A stretch of 64,000 nucleotides of DNA from G963668345 sp965226215 (GCA_965226215.1 CBDDCH010000002.1:1054001-1118000); one strand, 5' to 3'; counted from the first letter of the stretch, positions 25,861-36,282 are shown. Notes: generated from the sequence alone by a model not told the origin. Program-made: numbers and translations.

Positions 25861-26453
25861 GAAGCGATACTAGAATCTTGGGGTCAGTGCTTTTTCTGTT
25901 TGCGTTCATCGCAGGAGTTTTATTGCTTACCCTGTCATCTTGTGCAACCGAGCACGCGAGCCCGGACAACGACATGGGCGCCACGTACTTTTCGCCCGAC
26001 TACTTCACCGCGCGGTCTCGCTTTCGCGAGGGAGCTCAAAAGGCGGGCGGACGGCTGACATCGATGGAACTGGATGCCAAAGGTCCGGCCGGAGAGGGTC
26101 TGACCATCGACATCGCCTGGTTCGGATCGGAGCAGCCGCGCGAGGTTCTTCTTCATTCGTCCGGTTTGCACGGGGTGGAGGCCTTTGCCGGCTCGGCCAT
26201 TCAGTTACAACTCTTAGATCAAGGCCTTCCGGTGATCCCCGAAGACGCCGCGCTCGTTCTGGTACACGTCATCAATCCTTATGGAATGGCTTGGCTCAGG
26301 AGGTTCAATGAAAACAATGTCGATTTGAATCGTAATTTCGCCGAGCGAGAAGAGGACTACAAGGGGTCTCCCCCGATGTATCCGGAACTCGATCCTTTCC
26401 TCAACCCCAAAACCCCGCCTTCCAGCGATTTCTTTTATCTGAAGGCCGGCTGA
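25857..26453 (+). pseudogene. DUF2817 (M14-like carboxypeptidase fold) protein, N-terminal part, cut by in-frame TGA
   Basis: The frame encodes a signal peptide or membrane anchor (residues 8-29, LFAFIAGVLLLTLSSC) and then a DUF2817 domain: HSSGLHGVEAFAGSAIQ (zinc-ligand like H and E), INPYGMAWLRRFNENNVDLN and RNF. It stops at a TGA (26451-26453). Translation past that stop in the same frame continues without a gap into the C-terminal half at 26472. One nonsense change, most simply TGG to TGA, accounts for the break. Sequencing error is the main alternative. Confidence 0.82.
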
Positions 26454-26471
26454 CTCGTTGTACGCCACGGG

Positions 26472-27050
26472 ATGCCGAAACTGAAAGGGGCTGTCACCTA
26501 CGGTCAATACGAGTACCCGAAGGGTCTCTTTTTCGGAGGCAGGCGACTGGAGCAAGGACCGGCGCTTTTAGAAGAGTTCGTCGCCAAGCGCTTGGCGAGA
26601 GTCAAACGCTTGGTGGTCATCGACGTCCACACCGGCTTGGGGCCGTTTGGCGTAGACAGCCTTCTGGTCGAGGCGCCCCTCGAAAGCACTACGATCTACG
26701 ATGAAATCCGAAGTGCGTTCGGCGAGCGTGTGGCACCCTTGGACTTGGAGCAAAGCGTCGCCTATCCCCTGCGAAATCCGTACTATTCTGCGTTTCCTCG
26801 CGTGTTGCCCAGCGCAAGGGATTATTTTGTCGGACAGGAGTTCGGCACAGTCAATGTGGTCAGAGCGCTCAAAGCCCTGCGGGAAGAAAACCGCTGGCAC
26901 CATCATGGCGGAGGCGGCATCGATCATCCGACGAAGCGGGATCTGAAAGAAGCCTTCGCCCCCGACGACGACTCGTGGCGAACGACTGTGCTACTGCGGG
27001 GCAAGACAGTGTTCAAGCAAGCGGTCGAGTTGGCGTTTCGGAACAGATAG
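26472..27050 (+). pseudogene. DUF2817 protein, C-terminal part (same frame as preceding half)
   Basis: This 192-residue continuation carries GQYEYPKGLFFGG, VVIDVHTGLGPFG (a second zinc-ligand region) and a terminal HPTKRDLKEAFAPDDD. It shares the reading frame of 25857-26453 and lacks its own zinc-binding N-terminal half. It could be translated from the ATG at 26472, but would not make a complete enzyme. The joined gene would be about 397 codons, a normal length for the family. Confidence 0.8.
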
Positions 27051-27090
27051 AGAATCGAACGCCGGAAGGCATCGGCATACCATCTGAAAA

Positions 27091-28116
27091 ATGAAACTCT
27101 TCTTTTTCATCGGCATCGTCGTCGTTCTCGGCTTCTGCTGCTGGGCTTTGATGATTCGCATGCCCGGCAAGAGCTACCAGGGCCCGCTGCCACCTTTGAC
27201 CGCCGCCGAAGAAACGTTTCGCGACCAGCTGCGCCGCCACGTCCGGAAGCTGGCCGGTGAGATCGGCGAGCGCAACTTGATTCAGTACACGGCGCTGCGC
27301 GAGGCGGCAGACTACGTGCATCATAGCTTCGAGCAGGCGGGCTACGACGTGGAGCGGCAGACATACGACGTGGCGCCACGCTCGTTCTTCGGCTTAAGCG
27401 AAGTTCCCGAACAGCCGCTCGCCTGCGCCAATCTCATCGCCGAGATCCCGGGCAGCGATAAACCAGCGGAAATTGTCGTCGTGGGAGCGCATTTCGACTC
27501 GGTCGAAGGCTCTCCCGGCGCGAACGACAACGCCACGGGCGTCGCTGCCGTGCTGGCGCTGGCGCGTTCTTTTGCCGGCAAGAAGCCGGGGCGGACGCTG
27601 CGGTTCCTCGCTTTCGTGAATGAGGAGCCGCCCTACTTTCAAACACCGTCGATGGGAAGTTTGGTTTATGCAAAGCGTTGCCAAGAGCGGCAAGAAAACG
27701 TCGTTGCCATGTTGAGCCTCGAGACGATCGGATACTATTCCGATGAACCGGGCAGCCAGAACTACCCAGCCCCCCTTGGCTTTTTCTATCCCTCGAAAGG
27801 CAACTTCGTGGCTGTCGTCGGTGACACCTCGTCGCGCAGGCTGGTGCGAAAGCTCATTCGGTCTTTTCGGGAGTCCACTCAATTCCCCTCCGAGGGCGCA
27901 GCGACGTTCGGAGCGCTTCCCGGCGTCGACTGGTCGGACCACTGGTCGTTCCGGCAGGCGGGCTACTCCGGCGTGATGGTGACCGATACCGCGCCGTTTC
28001 GCTATGCGCACTACCACGCGGCCTCGGACACGCCGGATAAGATCGACTACGATCGGCTGGCTCGTCTTGTGGCGGGAATGGAAAGCGTCATCGAAGAGTT
28101 GATTTTCGTGAGGTAA
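27091..28116 (+). CDS. M28-family zinc peptidase, membrane-anchored
   Basis: This 341-residue protein has an N-terminal hydrophobic anchor (residues 3-20) and an M28 aminopeptidase domain. Zinc and catalytic residues are visible in VVVGAHFDSVEGSPGANDNATG (H and D ligands), FVNEEPPYF (catalytic and ligand Glu pair) and YHAASDTPDKIDYDRL (C-terminal His). It would cut N-terminal residues from peptides on the outer face of the membrane. It follows the broken DUF2817 gene by 40 bp on the same strand. Confidence 0.9.
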   Translation: MKLFFFIGIVVVLGFCCWALMIRMPGKSYQGPLPPLTAAEETFRDQLRRHVRKLAGEIGERNLIQYTALREAADYVHHSFEQAGYDVERQTYDVAPRSFFGLSEVPEQPLACANLIAEIPGSDKPAEIVVVGAHFDSVEGSPGANDNATGVAAVLALARSFAGKKPGRTLRFLAFVNEEPPYFQTPSMGSLVYAKRCQERQENVVAMLSLETIGYYSDEPGSQNYPAPLGFFYPSKGNFVAVVGDTSSRRLVRKLIRSFRESTQFPSEGAATFGALPGVDWSDHWSFRQAGYSGVMVTDTAPFRYAHYHAASDTPDKIDYDRLARLVAGMESVIEELIFVR

Positions 28117-28185
28117 AGATTGTGCGGGAAGGTGAGAGAAGCCGCACGCGCTCCGTATGCGTTTGACCTAACATAGGGTGCCCGT

Positions 28186-30357
28186 ATGGAATTTTTCCTA
28201 TTCCTAGTTATTGTTGGATTTGCCGCGGCCTTCGGCATCAGCCTGAGCCGGGCCAAGGGGCGCACCCAAGACAATCGCAGCCGTATTTCGGAGCTGACTT
28301 TCGAACTCGGCAATCTGCGCTCCGCCCTCCTCCAGCGAGTCAAAAATCTCGAGCGCGAAGTGTCTGAGCTTCGGGCGGCGCTCAAGATCGGCGAGCCGAG
28401 GGAGGGTCCGCAGGCTGAAGCTCCGGCAGCGTCCCCGGCCGACGTCCCGCCGGCGCCGGTTTCCGCTCCGCCTGAATCAAAAGCCGCGACGCAGTCGGCT
28501 CAGCCCCCGACAGTACCTGGCGTCAAGCCTTTGGAGCCGTCCTCCGAGGCGCCTCCCGCGGGCGTGCATCCCGAGCCGGCTACTGGCGAAGGGGAGGGAC
28601 CCCCGCCTCCCGTCGAGCCGCCGCCGCTGACTCCACCGGGTCCTCCGAGCGGGCCCGCGGGGATCGACTGGGAACAATGGATCGGCATTCGCGGCGCCGC
28701 CCTACTAGGCGGAATCGTTATGGCGGTGGCAGCCCTTCTGTTCCTTCAATACTCGATCGAGCGCGGTCTCATTCCACCGGCGGTGCGAGTCGCCCTTGGC
28801 TTTTTGGCCGGCGCCGGGTCGATCCTGGCCTCGGAAAAACTGAGGCGCGAGTATCGGACGACGGCCAATGCGCTGGCGGGATCGGGCATCGTTATCCTCT
28901 ACGCCTCGGTCTGGGCCGCTCGTATTCTTTACGATCTCATTGGCTCGGGGTTTGGCTTCGTTTTCATGATCCTGGTGACGGCGGCATGCGGCCTGCTTTC
29001 TTGGCGCCACCACGCCCGAGATATCGCCTTGCTGGGCCTGATCGGAGGCTTCGCCACCCCGCTGCTTCTTTCCACCGGCCAGGACAACCCGATCGGCCTT
29101 TTCGCCTACATCTTATTGCTCGACGTGGGCCTGCTGTCTCTGGCGCGCTACCGGCGCTGGCCTGTCCTGACGGTGCTCAGTCTCGCCGGCACCGTTTTTT
29201 ACCAGATAGCGTGGATCTTCCTCCGCATGGGGCCGGAACGAACGTTACTCGGACTCGGCATTCTCGCGCTGTTCGGGCTTTTCTACGCGATCGCGGGCCG
29301 TCTCCCCCTAGGGGGCCAGCAGGACGAACACGAACAGCAAACTTGGCAAACCACGCAAATCGCCGCTGTATTGCTGCCCTTTGTTTTCGCCCTTTACTTT
29401 GCCGGCAACGCCGAGCTCGGTCCGCGTCTCTACCCCGTAGGCGCCTTGTTGCTCCTGCTCTCAATCGTCGCCGGATGGCTCAGCAGGGTGCAGAGTTTTC
29501 CGCTGTTGTCCGCCGGCGCGGCGTCCGGCAGTGTCGCCGTCGTTCTGGTGTGGCTGCTTCGCGCCGAACGGACGACCGCGAGCGCCTGGGAAGCCGTGGG
29601 TGTCTGCCTCGCGCTTGCGCTGGCCTTTCACGTGTTTTTGGAGTGGGATTGGTTTCGTTCCCGAGAGCAAGGGCGCTCGGAGGTGTCCTCGGGCGTGCTT
29701 ATCACGGCCAGCGGATTCTTCGTGCTGCTCATCGTGGCTCCGCTTTGGGTGGCGCCTGCTTCCTTCTGGCCTTGGTTTTGCGGATGGCTTGGTCTCGGGG
29801 GCTTGCTGGTTCGCCAGTCCACCGCGGCGGCGGAAGAGTACAAACAAGGGTTGGCGGCTCTGGGCCTCGGACTCGGGTTTTCGCTCTTCTTTGTGGCCCA
29901 CCGGGATAGCCCGGAATTTCCGGCAGCCGCAGTCTATTTCGCCCTGGTCTTGGCGGCCGCCGTGGCTTTCCAGGCTTTGGCGCTCACCCGAAAAGACGCA
30001 GAGGCGCAACGCTGGGCGAATATCGCCTCCGCTGTGCTTCCCGCTACGGTTCTTGTTTTCTTGTGGAGCGAAGCCGCCAGCCCGAGCATTGCCCCGGGTC
30101 TCTACTTGGCCACGACTATTCTACTAGCGGGGCTCGTCGCCCTGGCGGCCACCCGGCTTCCGTCGGGAGGTTGGTATTTCATGGGAATGCTGCTGTTAGC
30201 GCTGGGCCATTTGATGTGGACGAGCGAGTATCCCGCGTTGCGAGCGGCGCCCGACACGGCGCTTCTCGCCTTCGCCCTCCAAGGTCTCGCCGCCGTTCTG
30301 TTTTCCTGGTGGCCCTTCCTGGCACGCGCTAGCCTCGCCGGGGAGCAATGGGCATGA
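28186..30357 (+). pseudogene. DUF2339 multi-pass membrane protein, N-terminal part, ends at in-frame TGA
   Basis: The frame encodes an N-terminal helix, a short coiled-coil (ELGNLRSALLQRVKNLEREV), a Pro/Ala-rich linker (residues about 65-155) and then GIDWEQWIGIRGAALLGGIV, the conserved entry to DUF2339, followed by about 18 membrane helices. It stops at TGA 30355-30357 in mid-domain. The same frame stays open beyond that stop to 31290. The function of DUF2339 is unknown; it often sits beside DUF3999, as it does here. Confidence 0.82.
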
Positions 30358-30369
30358 CGCGCCGCGGCG

Positions 30370-31290
30370 TTGGCCGGGCCGGCGTGGTTTTTGTCGCTGA
30401 AGCGGCTTTTCGAAGTCCGCTTCGGTTCGGAGGCGATCGCCCTGCTGCCCATCGCCCTGGCCGGGCTTTCTCTCGGCGCCGCCTTCCGAGCGCGACAGCA
30501 AGGGCTGCTCGATACCGCGATGCGAAAGCGCGGGCTGGTGTGGTTCTCCGCCGCCGCCATGGGCTTCCTCAGCATAGCGATACCTCTGCAACTCGAAGAG
30601 CAATGGATCACTCTCGGTTGGGCTCTACAGGGCTTGGCGCTCACCGCCCTTTGGAAGCGACTCGATCACGCCGGACTCAAATACTTCGCCCTGACGCTTT
30701 TGGCCGTCGTCACCGTGCGGCTGGTGGCCAATCCGGAGATCCTCGACTACCACCCCTCTTCGAGCGTGCCGATCTTCAATTGGCTGATGTACACCTATTT
30801 GATCCCGGCGGCCGCGCTGCTCGGCTCCGCTTGGAATTTACACGAACTCGAGTTGGAGCGCCGCTTGGAATGGGAAGAGCCGATTTACGCGCGGGGTCAC
30901 CCGCTCGGGGCCATCAGTTGCAGCCTGGCGGTGATCTTGGTCGTATTCGTTTGGATCAACCTGACCATCTTCGATTTCTTCTCGACAGGATCTCGGCTCA
31001 CCATTTCCTTGGAACACATGGCGGCGCGGGATTTGACCCTGTCGCTGGCCTGGGCCGTCTACGCGCTGCTTCTTCTCGGCATCGGCGTTTCCCGCAACAG
31101 CGTCGGGCTGCGATGGATCAGCCTCAGTTTCCTGGTGCTCACCATCGGCAAGGTCTTCCTGCACGATCTCGGCGAACTCGAGGACCTCTATCGCGTCGGG
31201 TCCCTTGTCGGCCTGGCGTTTAGCCTCATTGCCGTATCGCTGGCCTATCAGCGCTTCGTTTTCCGCGGGAGCTCGTCGGAGGGAGATTGA
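30370..31290 (+). pseudogene. DUF2339 membrane protein, C-terminal part (same frame)
   Basis: This 306-residue continuation contains more membrane helices and the C-terminal signature ISLSFLVLTIGKVFLHDLGE with LYRVGSLVGLAFSLIAVSLA. No initiation signal of its own is obvious; in-frame sequence joins it to the first part across a single TGA followed by CGC. The joined gene is about 1,034 codons. It may be re-initiated at 30370, but an N-terminal half is missing from such a product. Confidence 0.8.
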
Positions 31291-33338
31291 ACTTGCGTAA
31301 CCTAGTTTCGGCCGCCTGCTTGTTCGTGATGACCGTAGCGCTGCCTGGGGACGCGTCGGCGCAGCCCACCGGCCTCAGGCCGCTGTTTCCTTCGCGGGCT
31401 GACATTTATGTGGAAAGCAGCCGCCTGTCGCGCCTCGAACTCCCCGCGGAAGTACTCGCCGCGTGCCGCGCGGATCTTTCGGATCTGCGCATTCTCGAAG
31501 CGGATGGGGAACAAGTCCCCTATCTGATTGACAGTGATTCAAGTTCGCAAACCGAGGTCGAAGTCCGGCAAAGCTTTACGCCCGAGTTGCTGGAAGTTGA
31601 GCGCCGGACAGTCGAGCGGTCCACCGGACCCCCCTTGCAAAGAGAGACCTACGAACTGTCGGCGCCGACCGAACCTTCGCAGACCGGGACTTGGGACCTC
31701 GTGCTTAGCAGCAGCCGCCCGAGCTTTGTGCGCCGCGTGAGCATTACAGCTCGGCTAAAAAACGGGGCCGAGCTCAAGATGGTTGAGGGCGGCTCGGTGT
31801 TCCGCCTTCGCAGCCTGGGGCGGGAGAAGACTCGGCTTACGTTGCCCGACCGAGCCATGGAGCGCCTGATTGTGACACTCGAAGGGGAAGACGGCTTCTT
31901 TCTCGAACCCGCCTTCCGCTTTGAAAACTCCCGCACGGTCTCGAAAGATCGAGTGCTCGTGGAGTTGACCGAGACCAGCCGTCAACAATCAGACGGCCGA
32001 ACCGTCGTGGAGCTTCATCGACCGCGGGGCCTGGTTCCCTTTGCTCTCCGGATTGCGACCGACACCCGCTCACTGAATCGCAAGATAGAGGTGTGGGACG
32101 AGGGGCCCGGAGCAACGAATGCCGTCGTGGGTCGCGGAACCGTGTTTCGCATCCCTGCCGTAACAACAGTCGAGGAGTTGGAGGTTCGCCTGTCGTCGGT
32201 CCGCGGGGATCGGCTGCGGGTGGTCATCCATGACGGTGACAGCCCTGCCCTCGAGCAAATGAAGTTCAGCGCGATCGTCAGGCGGCCGGCGCTGATTTTT
32301 GCCCTCGGGAGCCTTGGCCGGGCCGAGGCTTCCGGGACACTCTATTTCGGCGGCGGCCGAGCCCACCGTCCGCGCTACGATCTGGCCGAACTTTGGAACT
32401 CGCTGCCTAACGAATGGGACGGGACGCGCGGCTGGTCGCGAGAGGGAAGCTTCGCGCCCGCCCGGCTCGGCTCGATCGGCCCCAATCCAGTCTTTGACGC
32501 ATCGCCCATTCTGGCCTTTGCCATGCGGCCCGGAGCGGAGATCGACACGCGACCCTATACCCACCAACGCCGTTTGCTGGCGAAGCCGTCGCCGGAGGGC
32601 CTGGTTCGGCTCAGGCTGGGGATCGAAGATTTGGCGTGGGCGCGTGATGATCTGGCCGATTTGCGGATCGTCGACGATCAATCCCGGCAGCGAGCCTACT
32701 TGCTCGACTCGAACGCGGGGCATGAGTCGGTCGGGCTGGGGATGGAAGGACCCGAGTCCACCGACGGAAAGTCTCGCTATCAATTACAGCTCCCCGTCAC
32801 TCCCGCCAAGATCGATCAGGTTAGTTTGCTGACTTCCGTGCCGTTTTTCGACCGCGCCTTCGAGCTGGTGTCCACGCGGGACGGAGACGAGTCGGTCTTG
32901 GCTCGTGACCGCCTTGTGCGTGGAAGAGGGGACTCCGGCCCGATAAGAATTGCCTTCAAGCCGGCCAGAGTAGATTCATTGGAGCTGATCATTGAAGACG
33001 GTGACGACGCACCGCTCACGTTCCAGCAAGTCCTTGCGCGCTTTCCGGCGACGGAAGTTTTCTTCGCGGTTCCCGAAGGGACGTACTCCCTGCTGGTCGG
33101 CAATCCCGAGGCCACGGCACCGACCTATGAGCTGGCACGGGTGAGGGATGTCGTCTTGGCGGTCGAAAGCTCCGAGGCCGCGACAGAACCGTTGCAATCG
33201 AACCCGGACTTCACGCCCGCCTCCCGCCTGGCGACCGAGCGGGGAGCTCAGCAAGCGCTGCTATGGGTGGCGATCGGAATAGCCGTCGTGTTCTTGACGG
33301 CGCTGACCCTCAGGCTCGCCCGCCGGGAGCAGACGTAA
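31287..33338 (+). CDS. DUF3999 exported protein
   Basis: This 683-residue protein has a cleavable signal peptide (residues 1-25, ending ASA), several beta-rich repeats, and a C-terminal membrane helix (ALLWVAIGIAVVFLTALTL) followed by a short basic tail. Two internal segments are alike: RADLSDLRILEADGEQVPYLIDS and RDDLADLRIVDDQSRQRAYLLDS (each split here for comparison only), which suggests duplicated sandwich domains. It starts with TTG overlapping the DUF2339 stop, so the two are coupled. The function is unknown; an envelope role is inferred. Confidence 0.82.
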   Translation: MNLRNLVSAACLFVMTVALPGDASAQPTGLRPLFPSRADIYVESSRLSRLELPAEVLAACRADLSDLRILEADGEQVPYLIDSDSSSQTEVEVRQSFTPELLEVERRTVERSTGPPLQRETYELSAPTEPSQTGTWDLVLSSSRPSFVRRVSITARLKNGAELKMVEGGSVFRLRSLGREKTRLTLPDRAMERLIVTLEGEDGFFLEPAFRFENSRTVSKDRVLVELTETSRQQSDGRTVVELHRPRGLVPFALRIATDTRSLNRKIEVWDEGPGATNAVVGRGTVFRIPAVTTVEELEVRLSSVRGDRLRVVIHDGDSPALEQMKFSAIVRRPALIFALGSLGRAEASGTLYFGGGRAHRPRYDLAELWNSLPNEWDGTRGWSREGSFAPARLGSIGPNPVFDASPILAFAMRPGAEIDTRPYTHQRRLLAKPSPEGLVRLRLGIEDLAWARDDLADLRIVDDQSRQRAYLLDSNAGHESVGLGMEGPESTDGKSRYQLQLPVTPAKIDQVSLLTSVPFFDRAFELVSTRDGDESVLARDRLVRGRGDSGPIRIAFKPARVDSLELIIEDGDDAPLTFQQVLARFPATEVFFAVPEGTYSLLVGNPEATAPTYELARVRDVVLAVESSEAATEPLQSNPDFTPASRLATERGAQQALLWVAIGIAVVFLTALTLRLARREQT

Positions 33339-33372
33339 AGCCGGCTGTCCGGGGCGCTGGCGAGGGCTACGT

Positions 33373-34440
33373 TTGAGCGCCGAAACCGGCCATATCGATC
33401 AGCAAAGCGGCCTCGTGACACAACCACCAAGCCCCGCGGGTTTCCCGCCGCCTACGGCTTCACACCGGCGTCGATGGCTGCGGCTTGCGATCGTGGGATC
33501 GGCGGTCGCCGCAGTCTTGTACCTCGGAATCTGCGCCGTCATTCTGCACCTGGCGGTCACGCCTCAGCGAAAACTCGACCCAGCGCCTCCCCCCGCGGAT
33601 CTTAGAGTCGAACCTGTTCATTTCGAAAGTGCGGAGGACAAGATTCGCCTAGCAGGGTGGCTGCTTCCCTCCTCAGGAAATCGAGCTATTGTGCTGGTTC
33701 ACGGCGTCAATTCCGATGGCTGGTGCGGCGCTCACACCGACATAGCGCGAGCGTATGTGGAGGCCGGCTTCCATGTGCTCGTCTTTGACTTGCGAGGACA
33801 CGGACTCTCCGGGGGCGATCGAATCGGGTTCGGTTGGCTCGAGCGGAGGGACGTTCGGGGAGCGGTCGATCTCCTTCTCAGCCGGGGATTCCAAGCAGGA
33901 CGCATCGGCATCCACGGTACGTCCTACGGAGGAGCAACGGCACTTCTTTCGACCGCAACCATCCCTGAACTTGGCGCCGTTGTCGCGGATAGCGCCTTCG
34001 CGGATATGCGAGATGTCATGTTGGAAGAAATCAAGCGCAAAATACCATGGCTTCCTTTTGTATCTCCGTTCAGCCCGGGGATCACTCTGATGGGGCAGCT
34101 TCTTTATGGTCTGAACTTTGACACGATTGCACCCGAGCGCCAGGTCGCGGACATCGCGCCGAGACCCATCCTGTTCATCCACGGGAGCGACGATCCGATC
34201 ATTCCCGTCGAGCACGCTTCCAGGCTTAAAGCTGCGTCCGGAAATCCGGTGAATGAGCTGTGGATTCTCGAAGGCTACGGCCACGCCGAAGGAGTCCGGA
34301 TGTGGCCCGAACACAAACAAGTGTCCCCCATGCGTGATACTTTTCTCAAGAAGGTTTGTACTTTCTTCAAAAACGCCCTGGTCGAAAGGGTGCAGGTACG
34401 AGGCCTGGATGGCTCAGGATTACCTGAGGGACGAGATTAG
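33373..34440 (+). CDS. Alpha/beta hydrolase, membrane-anchored
   Basis: This 355-residue protein has an N-terminal membrane helix (residues 38-60) and an alpha/beta hydrolase fold. The catalytic triad is visible: S184 in HGTSYGG, D273/D274 in HGSDDPIIPVEHA and H304 in EGYGHAEG. The oxyanion region is LVHGVNSDG. It most resembles the BEM46/peptidase S9-like group of membrane-bound hydrolases with unknown substrates. It starts with TTG, and its last 21 bp overlap the convergent SET-domain gene. Confidence 0.86.
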   Translation: MSAETGHIDQQSGLVTQPPSPAGFPPPTASHRRRWLRLAIVGSAVAAVLYLGICAVILHLAVTPQRKLDPAPPPADLRVEPVHFESAEDKIRLAGWLLPSSGNRAIVLVHGVNSDGWCGAHTDIARAYVEAGFHVLVFDLRGHGLSGGDRIGFGWLERRDVRGAVDLLLSRGFQAGRIGIHGTSYGGATALLSTATIPELGAVVADSAFADMRDVMLEEIKRKIPWLPFVSPFSPGITLMGQLLYGLNFDTIAPERQVADIAPRPILFIHGSDDPIIPVEHASRLKAASGNPVNELWILEGYGHAEGVRMWPEHKQVSPMRDTFLKKVCTFFKNALVERVQVRGLDGSGLPEGRD

Positions 34441-34809
34441 GCCACGGCAATTCTCCGCCCCGCAATTGCATGCGAAAGGAAAGAAAAGCGCTTTTTCATT
34501 CTGAGTGTAGTCAATCGATATCTCCTCCCTTTCGATGATATCCCGTGAGGCGATCAGCCGGCGATTCTCGAAAACGGCGTTTGGTTGGCACGAGTGGTTG
34601 AGGTCCCTGAGGACACCCGTCGGCTCGATGTCTCCGCCATCAAGGATTAGCGAGTATTTAGTTGGATGCTCGATGCTGTAGCCTTCGAAGTAACCAATGG
34701 GCTCTCCCTTTTTTATCGAGCGAAGAGCGAAGATCCCCTTGTCGTGTATTAGGCTCTCCCGAACAGCGATAAGTTTCTGTTGGTCGGAGATCGCTTTCTT
34801 CACAGTCAC
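34420..34809 (-). CDS. SET-domain protein (lysine methyltransferase-like)
   Basis: This 129-residue protein is almost entirely a SET domain. The cofactor and active-site motifs are LNHSCQPNA (N71-H72) and SIDY (D100-Y101), and the post-SET zinc cysteines are CNCGAENCRG (C114, C116, C121). In eukaryotes such domains transfer methyl groups to protein lysines; bacterial targets are mostly unknown. It starts with GTG overlapping the stop of the upstream membrane-protein gene as GTGA, so the two were translated together before IS1595 split that gene. Confidence 0.88.
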   Translation of the reverse strand: MTVKKAISDQQKLIAVRESLIHDKGIFALRSIKKGEPIGYFEGYSIEHPTKYSLILDGGDIEPTGVLRDLNHSCQPNAVFENRRLIASRDIIEREEISIDYTQNEKALFFPFACNCGAENCRGLISSLR

Positions 34810-35250
34810 ACACGTTCCCAGAGATATTTGTTTCCCTTGGGCTTATCAGTTTCATCGTCTGTCCAAGCGTAACAGCCCACTAGGTCTTTACCGTCAGGCC
34901 TGAGTTTCAGCGTAAATGAGCCTCGATCCTTCGTGCTCGGTGCCCCCTTGACTTCATACGTAGCCACCATGATGTCTTCCCGCAGCGTCCCGCGGAAATC
35001 GTACCGCCTGTGTTTCTCGCAATACGAGATGGATCCCCATAGCCAGCGTAGAACCTGATAGACGGTAGCAGCTTCGTAATGCGGTTCTTTGCAGTCATTT
35101 TCGTAGAACTTCGTCCGCCATTTGCCGCGGACGGTCCTATGTGGGACCAAAGCCGCAAGCATATTCGGTACCTTGCCGATGACCCGCCGAAACAAATAGG
35201 TACCGATACCCACCGCGAGCCCGGACGCGACCCCAGTCCAAAAGTTGCCA

Positions 35251-36282
35251 ATGGGGTATCCACTTGACTCAGGTGACCCCAAGATGTAGTATGCGCCTTC
35301 GTGGAGGATTATCCACGCGACCTGCTCGAGTTCGAGGTACGCTTCGCCAGCGAAGAGGCCTGTCGCGACTATCTGTCCGCGTTGCGCTGGCCGGAGGGTT
35401 TCCGCTGTCCGGGATGCGGGCATGAGCGGGCTTGGCCGGTGCGCAAAGTGTGGTTCGAATGCGCTCGCTGCGGGCGGCAGACGTCGGTGACCTCGGGCAC
35501 GATCTTCCAAGACACACGTAAGCCGCTGCGGCTGTGGTTCCGGGCGATCTGGCACGTCACTTCGCAAAAGAACGGGGTCAGCGCGCTGGGTCTGCAGCGC
35601 GTTCTCGGGTTGGGCAGCTATCAAACCGCGTGGACCTGGATGCACAAGCTGCGGCGAGCGATGGTGCGTCCGGGGCGGGAGCGATTGGCGGGCGTAGTCG
35701 AGGTCGATGAGACCTATTGGGGCGCTGAGGAAGAGGGTGTGAGCGGCCGGCAGACCGAGCGTAAAGCCTTGATTGCAGTAGCCGCGGAAGAGAGAGGCCG
35801 CGGGCTAGGACGGATCCGCATGCAGCGCGTGCGGAACGCATCGGCGGCCAGTTTGATGCCCTTCGTGGAGGAGTCGGTCGAGCCGGGAAGCGTGGTGCAC
35901 ACCGACGGCTGGCTGGGCTACGAGCCGCTGGAGAAGAAGGGCTACCAGCATCGCATCGTCTTTCTGTCGGGCCGCCGCAAGCAGGCCTCGGAATTATTGC
36001 CGAGGGTGCACCAAGCGATCTCGTTGCTCAAGCGCTGGCTGCTGGGCACGCACCAAGGCGCGGTTAGCCACGAGCATCTGGACTACTACCTCGACGAGTT
36101 TGTGTTCCGCTTCAACCGGCGCAACTCACGCAGCCTGGGAAAACTCTTCTACCGCCTTGTGCAGCAGGCAGTCGCCGTGGACCCAACGCCGTATCGATCG
36201 ATCGTCGCCGACTGGGACGCTGAGGCCCCGTGAGCCCAACCACAAGATGTTGGGGTTACCTGAGTCAAGTGGATACCACATT
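35251..36282 (+). mobile_element. IS1595-family insertion sequence with 8-bp target duplication
   Basis: The ends carry inverted repeats of about 28 bp, including GGTATCCACTTGACTCAGGT (35255 onward; inverted up to 36277). An 8-bp direct repeat AGTTGCCA flanks the element (35243-35250 and 36283-36290). Deleting the element plus one repeat restores the interrupted gene in frame, which confirms the boundaries. The 1,032-bp size is normal, and the transposase is intact. Confidence 0.93.
35301..36233 (+). CDS. IS1595-family transposase
   Basis: This 310-residue transposase has an N-terminal zinc ribbon (CPGC..CARC within residues 35-57), a helix-turn-helix-like middle (VSALGLQRVLGLGSYQTAWT) and an ISXO2-type DDE-like domain: EVDETYWGAEEEG, HTDGWLGYEPLE and HLDYYLDEFVFRFNRRNS. 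It is full length. It supports recent or current mobility of the element. Confidence 0.94.
   Translation: MEDYPRDLLEFEVRFASEEACRDYLSALRWPEGFRCPGCGHERAWPVRKVWFECARCGRQTSVTSGTIFQDTRKPLRLWFRAIWHVTSQKNGVSALGLQRVLGLGSYQTAWTWMHKLRRAMVRPGRERLAGVVEVDETYWGAEEEGVSGRQTERKALIAVAAEERGRGLGRIRMQRVRNASAASLMPFVEESVEPGSVVHTDGWLGYEPLEKKGYQHRIVFLSGRRKQASELLPRVHQAISLLKRWLLGTHQGAVSHEHLDYYLDEFVFRFNRRNSRSLGKLFYRLVQQAVAVDPTPYRSIVADWDAEAP

Noticed and set aside
26451..30357. TGA read as an amino acid (recoding or selenocysteine)
   Set aside because: Many genes in the window end at TGA at their expected lengths, and no selenocysteine-type hairpin or Cys-aligned position is evident at either internal TGA. Nonsense mutation or sequence error is simpler.
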